Both the position numbers and the translations under genes were made by a program. The notes under the pieces are model-generated. The model was not told the DNA's origin, searched no databases, and was given only the letters and a program-made list of their open reading frames with translations. A DNA stretch of 64,000 nucleotides. It comes from Globodera rostochiensis (taxonomy: Eukaryota > Nematoda > Chromadorea > Rhabditida > Heteroderidae). Below, piece after piece: positions 55,852 to 64,000 of the stretch; within the stretch, counting starts at the first letter, position 1, and each line of letters opens with the position of its first letter. Location: the NCBI GenBank assembly GCA_018350325.1, contig JAEVLN010000004.1:2542001-2606000 (forward strand), written 5' to 3'.

Positions 55852-57870
55852 TTGATAATCGGTTTTGTAAACGATAAAGTTAAAATTTACTGTTACGATT
55901 TTGGTAAAAATCAATCAAAATTTCTTTACGCAACAATGTTATTGGCAAAAAGCGATCAATATACATACAATAGCATCATAATACAATACACAACACAACT
56001 ATCCTTATGATATTTACACGTCGTTCCACACTTTCATTGTAAATCAGCGACGGGCATTGAATATGTTCGCGTCCAGGTTGGCCAGCGTCCCGTAGTTTGG
56101 ATCATTTCCTGTAAAGGCAATTGAAAATGATAATTAATTGACGCAACCAATCAATCAATTACCTGCAACTGGTGCCTGCTGTGTGACGTTCGCCCTTCCA
56201 CCAGCAGCGGGTGCCGGTGTCTTTTTGTTGGCGAAAATGTTCGCGTCCAAGTTGGCCAGCGTCCCGTAGTTTGGGTCGTTTCCTGGAAAACGCGGTTGAA
56301 AATGATAATTAAATTGACCCTTAATCCCCCCATCTACCGGCAACGGCAGCCTGTTGTGCCTGCGGTCTCTGAGGCGAAGGCGTCGATGGCTTCCCAGCTG
56401 CCTTTTTGTTGGCGAAAATGTTCGCGTCCAAGTTGGCCAGCGTCCCGTAGTTTGGGTCGTTTCCTGTAAAAAGGCAATTGATAATGCTAATTAAATTGAT
56501 CTTTACAAATTAATCTACCGGCAACGGGAGCCTGTTGTGCCTGCGGTCTCTGAGGCGAAGGCGTCGACGGCTTCCCAGCTGCCGTTTTGTTGGCGAAAAT
56601 GTTCGCGTCCAAGTTGGCCAGGGTGCCGTAGTTTGGGTCGTTTCCTGGAAAAGGCGGTTGAAAATGATAATTAAATTGACCCTTAATCCCCCCATCTACC
56701 GGCAACGGGAGCCTGTTGTGCCTGCGGTCTCTGAGGTGAAGGCATCATCATCTGTGCCTGCGTTCGCGGAGATGAAGGCATCATCATCTGTGCCTGCGTT
56801 CGCGGAGATGAAGGCATCATCATCTGTGCCTGCGTTTTCTGAGGCGAAAACATCGTCATCGGCACCGGCATTGGCATCGGCTTTCCAGCAGATGAGTTTT
56901 TGGCGGCGAAAATGTTCTTATCCAGGTTGGCCAGGGTGCCGTAGTTTGGGTCGTTTCCTGAAGAGAGAATGGTTTTGTTTAAGCAATGCGATCATCAGAC
57001 CCCCTCCCCTTGGCCCTACCTGCAACGGGCACCATTGGCGCTCTTGGTGCTTGATTGTTTGCTAAATTGAGAATGATTTGTTCGAGCAATGCGATCAGCA
57101 GACTCCGGCCCCTTACCTGCGACGCTTGGAACGCTCCCGGGCACGGGCATTCCTGGCACTGCATCCTTGCGCTAAAAATTGTGTTGTTTGAACTGCTTGA
57201 CGCCGAGCAAAAGAAAATAAATTTACCTTACAACCACAACATTGGACGATGATCACCAGCACGGAGGCTACGGCAATGAGCACCAGTTGAAGAGGGACAA
57301 ATAAGAAGACGACCATGGCTTTAGATATTGCTGGCAACAGAAGAAATAAAATGATTGGAATTGGAAAAAAAAATTGCTTTTATACCTTCTGAATTCTTAC
57401 ATTTAGAGGGTATATAAGGAAACTATCTCTTACTTCTGACAACATTGTGTCTGCTTTAGCTTCCAAACGTCTAACCAACGCCGTCCGTAAAGACCAGATT
57501 TTTACGCACTAAATGGTCGAAATAAGCACTAAGATTCTGCAAATTCGGCTTAAAGTTTAAATGAAAAACACAATAATAAATTGTTCACGCCTCGCAATTG
57601 AAAAAAAAAAAATCCGATTTTCGGTCAGAATCCTCCTCATTTTTTGGTAAACAAACATTAGAATTTTAAGGATGCATTTTTCTTCAAGATTTCATTTTTT
57701 AGAGAGTGCATTATGAAAGTAAAATGTTTTTAATTCTCGATTCATTTCAATTCTAAAGGAAATTGAAAATTACAAAAAAAGATTTTAAATGTTTAAAATA
57801 AAGCATACATGTATGTTGATTGATGCAACAATACTCTCATAAGAAACAAAACCCTTGAAAATTAATTTTC
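55852..57870. repeat. Tandem duplication, unit 2
   Basis: Near-identical to 53824-55500 and larger because of an extra repeat exon (about 56339-56465) and internal repeats at 56733-56835. The divergence is a handful of substitutions and short indels, so the duplication is recent or kept alike by gene conversion. Confidence 0.95.
56044..57316 (-). CDS. Membrane-anchored repeat-module protein, copy 2 (5 modules)
   Basis: Same start (ATG at 57316, MVVFLFVPLQLVL), same first three exons and same end (NARR, stop at 56044) as copy 1. It has five GNDPNYGTLANLD modules instead of four. The first module's linker is longer: it contains three copies of TQAQMMMPS(S/P)-type units (56733-56835) and MPMPVPMTMFSP. 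The extra module (about 56465-56339) resembles its neighbour, with KKAAGKPSTPSPQ and QQAAVA, so it arose by duplication of one symmetric exon. Function unknown. Both copies appear intact, with open frames and GT-AG splice sites throughout. Confidence 0.8.
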
Positions 57871-60543
57871 TCTATTCTTTAATGCCAAATTTAAATCCTT
57901 TTAGAGACAAGGTTTTGCTGCAACATTTATTTATTTATTTCTTTTAAATTCCGTAGTATTTACGGCTTGGTAAGCTTTTCATCCCCTCCCACCTCCAGCA
58001 GCAGGGATCACCAATCAGCCCTTGAGGGGATTCTTGGGGGCGGAATTATTTTTTGTGGGACGGGAAACTTCAGCATGCAAATTGGATTATGCCCCCGCGA
58101 GGGATAAAGTCTGAGTGATGCTTTAGGCATAAAGCAATGCGAAGGACTTATCTGTCCATCCCTGGCCACAAAATGCTTATTGGATTTGGCACAGCCAACG
58201 ATGGCATTGCTTTTTTTTTGGCAAGAATTGTCTCCACTCGTCGAGAATGGACTCTGATGTAAGGCCAGCGGAGGAGAAACTTTGAAGTGTCAATGCAAAA
58301 AGGACAAAACAAGCAATTCAAATGATTTCTGCCTCACCGCATTTAAATATATTGAAGAAATTTGATCGGAGCATATGCCAACCCCGAAAATTTTAATAAA
58401 AAAGAATTCTGGGGCTTTTTTAAAGTCATAAATAGTCGAGAACGGCACCTATAATAAATAGTTTTTGCCATTTACGTGCGCTTTGTTGTGTCTTGCAGGG
58501 TGCAGATTGAATTTGGTGATAATCCTCTCACGCCGAAGGCGACATGCCCTGGGGGGACGGCGCAGATAATTTGTTGCCCCCTCCAGCACAAAAGGCTGGA
58601 GGGCACAAAGTGGCTGTTTCCAGGGGCGGGCGAGTCAAAAATGCGTTGTTTGCGCCCCCTCTGCAGCTGATGGCCCACAAATGTCAGCCGGATGTCCCCT
58701 CGGGGGTGGGGGAAGTCCGCTTCATCCATCATCCGTCCAACCCAAAAAAAATGCACTTGCCAAGAGAAAACAAGACCACCAGACGTGCTACGTACGGACC
58801 ACTCAATAATGTTTTAAGCACCTTTTTCAAAATTCGGAATTTCAATCCCCCAAATTAATCACTCCAACAAATCTTTCCACATCTTTGAAAAATGCTTAAA
58901 CCTTCGCTTGGAATCGCCTTTCTGGACTTAACGACGACGCATTTTCATTTCCAAGATTTGTCTTAATAAATTCGTATGTGTTTTTACCATTTTCACGCAT
59001 TTTGAAGGCGCGGCGATGCCATTTGCCTCGGGCAATAAAATATTAATAATAAAAATAATTAAAATGCCCCGAGGGGTGGCAAAGTGATGATGAGAATTTG
59101 TGGGGTGGACTAAGGAGTGAATTGGGGCTTAATTAAATGGAAAATAAATATTAATGGAATATTTAAATCGTATTAAAAAGGCATTCAGCTATTTTCATAA
59201 ATTTTATTTTAATACAAAAGGGTACAAGAATTTTTTTTTATAATTCTTTCGCATTTAAATTTTGTTCTCTTTTTGTCTTTTGGCAAACCTTTCAATGCCC
59301 GCCCGAGGCAAAATAGACTAATTATGCAATATAATTACCCTCCGGCGACATCAGCACCGAGGCTATTTAGGAGTTTTTATGTCATTTAGGGGTTTTTTAT
59401 GTACCCGCCCGCACATTATCCCTCAACTTGCCCAAAACTTTGGCAAAATTGCCCAAAATAAAAGTTCAAAACCTTCATTCATTTTCGACTGAATGACTCT
59501 CTTCAGTCCATCGTTAACCGACAAATTGAATTTTGCCCTGAGGGCACAAACAAAAATCATTAACCCTGAGGCAAAAATCGGATTTTGCCCGGAGGGCGCT
59601 GACGGCACACAATTTTATTTTTGACGCGCATTTGTCGTTTAGCGAAATGATGAACCCTTTTTTCTTGTCGAATTTACAAGGCTTAGCCCACGCAAAATGC
59701 GCTTAATGATGCGTTAGCCTAACTAAAAGTCGGTAAAAATCGACGCCAAATTTCACTATTTTTTAAAAATTTTTTATTTTCAGAAGAAAGGCCCTACCGA
59801 TGCAAAAGGTAAGTGGGGGGGGGGGGGGGGGGGTAATTAATATCTTAATAATCTATGGTTACCTAAGGAAATTTAAAAAAGGAGGGAGGACGCGGCCTTG
59901 AGGGTGAAATTTGAAAATCGAAGACCTGATCACTGAGCCCGAATTGGACGGGTTTCCATTTTTAAATTTAGACAAAATTTTAAATAGAATAAAGAAATTC
60001 ACATAAAAAAGGAAATTTGTTTATTTGACAGAATTTCAACCATTTTCAAATGTTAAAACGATGCCCAAAATTTTGGTGCTCATTGTCACAGCCGTGCCCT
60101 GCTTTTTGTGCTTTTTTTGTTCAGTTTGGGAGGACACAATTCGCTTGCAAATTGGTGGAGACGTCCCCCCCGGCGGCACGTGGCCTAAATTATTCAAAAG
60201 TTGCCGCCCGCTTTTTCCCTTCAAAACCTTTTCCTGTTTTTTTTCTATGCCCTCAAAAACTTTTTTATTGTTGTTTTTGCCCTCGGGCAACAATATTGAA
60301 CGAAGCATTTTTTGGCGCTGGAGGGGATTTTTTACGGTTTTCCCACGAAATTCACCCGAATGTTTCCCAGCAGAGGCTCTTTCCGCGTCTTTAGGGTAAG
60401 CTCATCCGGGCCAGGGAAATTTGGGAGAATTTTACGATAAATGCCAAAAAATAGTTTTCATCCGGAAAAATCAATGAACTTTTTTAATTTAAAATTGGTT
60501 GGTTTGGTTATTTTAGTTGAATTGCCACTGAAAGTGCTTTCAG
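57871..60543. other. Long intergenic region upstream of the channel gene
   Basis: No convincing gene. 58717-58750 repeats the CGCTTCATCCATCATCCGTC sequence also found at 55509-55540. There is a 22-nt G run near 59814-59833. A frame at 60061 (MPKILVLIVTAVPCFLCFFC) looks like a signal peptide and could be an alternative first exon of the channel gene, but I could not join it. Confidence 0.45.
60535..60543 (+). promoter_or_regulatory. Splice acceptor immediately before the channel start codon
   Basis: TGCTTTCAG abuts ATGAGCCATCC. It is either a spliced-leader acceptor or the acceptor of a second exon if transcription begins upstream. The hydrophobic N-terminus that follows ([13 protein letters not shown]) can serve as a signal peptide, which favours translation from this ATG. 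Confidence 0.5.
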
Positions 60544-63500
60544 ATGAGCCATCCTGGCTGGATGATCGTCTCCTTCTTGACCGAACTGCTCGGCTCCTAC
60601 GGCGGATTTGGCAAGCTTCCGCCGTCCCATAATCCGGCATTTTCTCGTCCCGCATGTGCCAACGACACGGAAGTGATCGACAATCTGCTCAAAGACTCTT
60701 ATAATAAAGTAACATGGCATGGACACCTGCTGTTAATTAAATTGTTGTTGTTGTGCAGCATTACATTCCGGCCTACCCGGTGCACGTGCGGGTGGACATG
60801 TGGGTCCAGGAAGTGACGGCGGTCAGCGAACTGACCCAAGACTTTGAGATCGGTGGGCGTCAAACTGAAATTAATTGGCATGGGTGGTTTTGACATTTTT
60901 TTTTTGTTTTTGTTTTAATTCTTTACGAAATGTCCAAACTGTTGCAGATTTGTACATCAACGAGTTCTGGGAGGACCCGGCCTTAACCTTTGATTATATG
61001 GTTAAAGAAAGGGGCTGAAAATCCTTTGAAATTTCGAAACCATTTTCAGAATCCCTGCAAATCGAACATTACATTTGATGACAATGTGCTACAGAAGCTG
61101 TGGATTCCCAATACATGTACTGTACTGTATTGTACTGTACTGTAGTTTTTAGTTTTATGCCCGTCCAATTAATTTTCAACAAAAAAAATTGCTCCCTTAG
61201 GCTTCATCAACTCCAAAATGGCGGCGATCCACGAAAGTCCCTTCAGGCAAGCGAAAATCTATCCCAAAAATTGCTTTAAATTAATTATTAAATTTACAAA
61301 AAAAAAGGAAAAAATGTTCAGAAATATTTTCCTGATGATTTTCTCAAATTCGACCGTTTGGACGAACTACCGGATGAAAGTCACCGGGCCCTGTGATATG
61401 AACCTGAAAAGGTCCGTCCGAATCCGTTTTTTTTGTTGCTTTGAATTTGTCTAATTTTAAGGTTTCCGTTTGACCAACAAAAGTGCTTTCTGACCTTTGA
61501 GTCGTGCGTTGTTTTTGTTGTGAACATTTTGAATAAGCTAAACAAAAATTCAGCTTCAATCACAACATTGGCGAGGTGCGCATGGAGTGGAACCAGCCTT
61601 ATCCAGGTCGGACAGAGCTTTCGCGCACAATTCAATTATTATTAATTTTATTTTCATTAAATTTTTATATTTATTTTTAAATTGACGGACCAATGCAATT
61701 TTAGTGATGTTGCTCAAGCAAATTGAACTGCCCGACTTTGTGCTCATCAATTTCAGCGTCATTGCCATTGAACAGGTGTTCCGCGACATTCAATTTGTTT
61801 ATTTTAAATTTTTGTTTAACTTTAGATATACCCCGCAGGCAAATTTATTTATTTTTTATCTTTTTTAAAAAATTAATTTCTTTTATCGGCTGGTGGGATG
61901 AGCTGACGGTGGCATTTGTGTTCAAACGCCGCTACGGCTGGTACATCTTACAAGGCAACAAACAAATATAAAAGAATTTAAATTTAATTTTAATTATTTT
62001 AAAAGATTCTCCCCTTAGGCTACATCCCAACGTACGTTTTGGACGGGCGGCTTTTCCCATTCAATTTATCCGCCGCCATTCACCGACAGTTACGTGACCA
62101 TCTTCATCTCGTGGATATCCTTCTACCTCGGGTCAAGGTGAGAAGTGAAAAGAAACAATTGATTGAAAAGTGTTTAATTTTCTTTAAAGCACTTTTGGAC
62201 CCTTTTTAAATATAAAATAATATGAATTGGAAAATATTTTAAGTTTTATAAATTATTTTTTAGGGCAATTCCGGCCCGAACAATGCTCGGCGTCAATTCA
62301 CTTTTGGGTACGTTTTGGTGATTTTATGCAAATACACTTTTTAATTCAGCCATGACTTTCCAGTTCGGCAGTATCATTCGGTTGGCATTTTTGGCAACTT
62401 TTTAAAATATTTTTTAAGAAATTTGCCCCGAGTCTCCTACATCAAGGCCATCGATGTGTGGATGCTTTCGGGGTGAGCAGAACATTTGTTCTACAAACAA
62501 GAAACAAATTCCATCAATTTATTGTTAACTCATTGTCACGCAGAATGATGTTCATCTTCCTGTCACTGCTTGAACTTGCCGTCGTGGGGTTCATGTCCCG
62601 CAACGAGGGCAATTCGGGCGGAAGCACTCGGCGCGGCACGACTGGGACAAGCGCAAAAAAGTGGCCGCAGGGAACTGAGTACGGCGATGACCTGGGCTGG
62701 AAGGAGATGCCGAGCCCCAGGATTGGCCTAAAACAGGTGGGCATTTTGCTTTGGCATTGCGCGATGATGCCAGGGCAATGTGCCAAATTGAAGAGGGGAA
62801 AACGAAATACCCTTTTTTGATTTCTCATCTCAAATCGCAGTTCTGGATGGACAGGCAGTGCATGCTGAACAGGTCAAACAGTCGAGCAGAAGTTCCGCCA
62901 AACAGCATAATTGCGGCGCCTGAGGTCAGCGGCAGTAATTAGTGTAAACGCGCCGGGGGGTTTAGGCGACCGTTTTCCCCCATTTATCATCTTTAAGTGT
63001 TGAACGAATTGCCGCCACTAACCGAACTCCTCGCCCCCCCTCCCCCACAGAAACCGTTCGGCGAGTTCCGTCGCCGCTCGCGGCCATCCTTCGCGCGGAA
63101 CAGCGGCGCCTCGTCGCCGTATCCGTCGGACGGATCGCCGCTGCATCATCACCGGCCGATGACGCCGTCGTCGTCGCATTTGGCCGACTTTCGGCATCCG
63201 TCCATCATGGACCATCATCCACAACATTCAATTGGAGGCGCCGGAGGGGTCATGTCGGCGTCGTATGGTTATTTTAGCAAAATTAAGGATCATTTCCAAT
63301 GTTCACATTTGTTGTTAAACATTATTCAACGCTCCCGATTCCATTGAAGGCATCGACCAATACCCTCCGGCATTTGGCGAAGAGCCTCAGGCGCAGCCAC
63401 CGACACTGCTCAACCTGCGCATGGCCCCGCGGCAACTGCAACACGAGCGTAGCGTCAGTCGAACGCGCGGCAGGCGGCGCGGGCCGCGGCACTTTTTGCG

Positions 63501-63870
63501 CGCCGCGTGGCGTTCTGTGAAAAGCATAACGCCGGAGCAGGTGGACAAGTACAGGTGGGCGGGCGGGTGGGTGCTGGTACAGCTCCGTGGCCAGATGACC
63601 GAATCATGTTAAAATTTAATTAATTTAAAAAGAAATTTCGGGTGATTGGCAACCTGTTAATCCGGATTAAAACATGTCTTTAATGAACAATAACCATTCC
63701 TACAAATTTAGTGCCATTTTCTTTCCGACTGCCTACTTCATATTCAACTTTGGGTAAATTGCAATTTTTTTGAGTGTACAGTATTCCATGGTTTATGGTA
63801 ATTTAATTGCAGTTACTGGGGCTACTACCTCAGCGAGCTGAGCTCCGTGGACGAAGTGAACATCGTGTGA
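60544..63870 (+). CDS. Cys-loop ligand-gated anion channel, ACC/LGC-46-like
   Basis: Pentameric receptor-channel subunit for the neuronal or muscle plasma membrane. Extracellular domain: [73 protein letters not shown]. The Cys loop is [15 protein letters not shown], with exactly 13 residues between the Cys. Membrane helices: M1 with [19 protein letters not shown]2 with [20 protein letters not shown], where the PAR motif predicts anion selectivity, then [16 protein letters not shown] and M3 [20 protein letters not shown] long Ser/His/Arg-rich cytoplasmic loop (62600-63510) leads to M4 ([20 protein letters not shown]) and the end EVNIV at 63870. The [16 protein letters not shown] stretch resembles nematode acetylcholine-gated chloride channels. 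GC donors occur at 61247 and 61955. The acceptor at 61888 lacks AG. TGCTTTCAG lies directly before the ATG. Confidence 0.9.
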
Positions 63871-64000
63871 AGAGGGCGATGATTGGAGTGAAAATTTGTT
63901 GTTTGGATGGCGGCTTTATGTTTTTTTTCAAAAAAAGAAACTCTTTTGCAACTTTTGGAAGAGCTTAATGAGTTTTGAGTTATCAAATCAATTTGTAGTA
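63871..64000. other. 3' flank of the channel gene
   Basis: AT-rich; no feature seen before the window ends. Confidence 0.4.

Noticed and set aside
58472..58858. Overlapping open frames on both strands near 58.6 kb
   Set aside because: Neither strand shows a domain or splice context, and the right end overlaps a repeat shared with 55509.

Overview
The window is nuclear DNA of a nematode. The evidence is genes broken by many short AT-rich introns, two cuticle collagens with the nematode N-terminal domain, a tandem-repeat galectin of LEC-1 type, an ACC/LGC-type Cys-loop channel, an ShKT-like cysteine module, and splice acceptors lying right at start codons as in trans-splicing. Several introns start with GC instead of GT. 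I recall this being described as common in cyst nematodes (Globodera), so a plant-parasitic tylenchid is my best guess; nothing here proves the genus.

Layout. 0-4.1 kb (+): RPL3, then the H/ACA RNP assembly factor SHQ1. 4.4-9.7 kb (-): two tandem cuticle collagens. 11.3-13.0 kb (+): an M-Ras/R-Ras-like GTPase. 13.1-15.4 kb (-): LEC-1-type galectin. 16.3-19.2 kb (-): the ribosome-export GTPase LSG1 and a small membrane protein. 19.2-24.8 kb: gene-poor, with inverted repeats and 1.4 kb of nearly pure pyrimidine. 24.8-26.6 kb (+): an unrecognised coiled-coil gene. 27.5-29.6 kb (-): a Golgi-type type II membrane protein. 30.0-33.5 kb (+): ASH2, a core subunit of the H3K4 methyltransferase complex. 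33.8-38.8 kb (-): an unrecognised gene, the GINS subunit PSF1 and deoxyribose-phosphate aldolase in head-to-tail order. 39.3-39.8 kb (-): a small secreted protein. 40.6-41.5 kb: a deleted PIF/Harbinger-type transposon. 41.6-44.2 kb (+): a secreted Cys-rich protein with an ShKT-like module. 44.4-45.8 kb: two minisatellites, one G-rich. 45.8-48.6 kb (+): a Q/N-rich protein. 49.4-53.4 kb (+): a large Cys-rich type I membrane protein whose intron carries a foldback element. 53.8-57.9 kb: a recent tandem duplication of a minus-strand gene made of repeated 'DPNYGTLANLD' exon modules. 60.5-63.9 kb (+): an anion-type Cys-loop receptor.

Three groups of same-strand genes are spaced 216-261 bp apart (RPL3-SHQ1; small membrane protein-LSG1; DERA-PSF1-unknown) and could be operons. 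The most unusual features are the GC-AG introns, at least two introns where conserved coding resumes in frame after a site that lacks AG, the duplicated exon-module gene pair, and several repeat elements with exact boundaries. Exon joins were worked out by hand from reading frame and protein family conservation. Where I give exon lists for RPL3, SHQ1, the Ras gene and the galectin, the exon lengths sum to an exact open reading frame.
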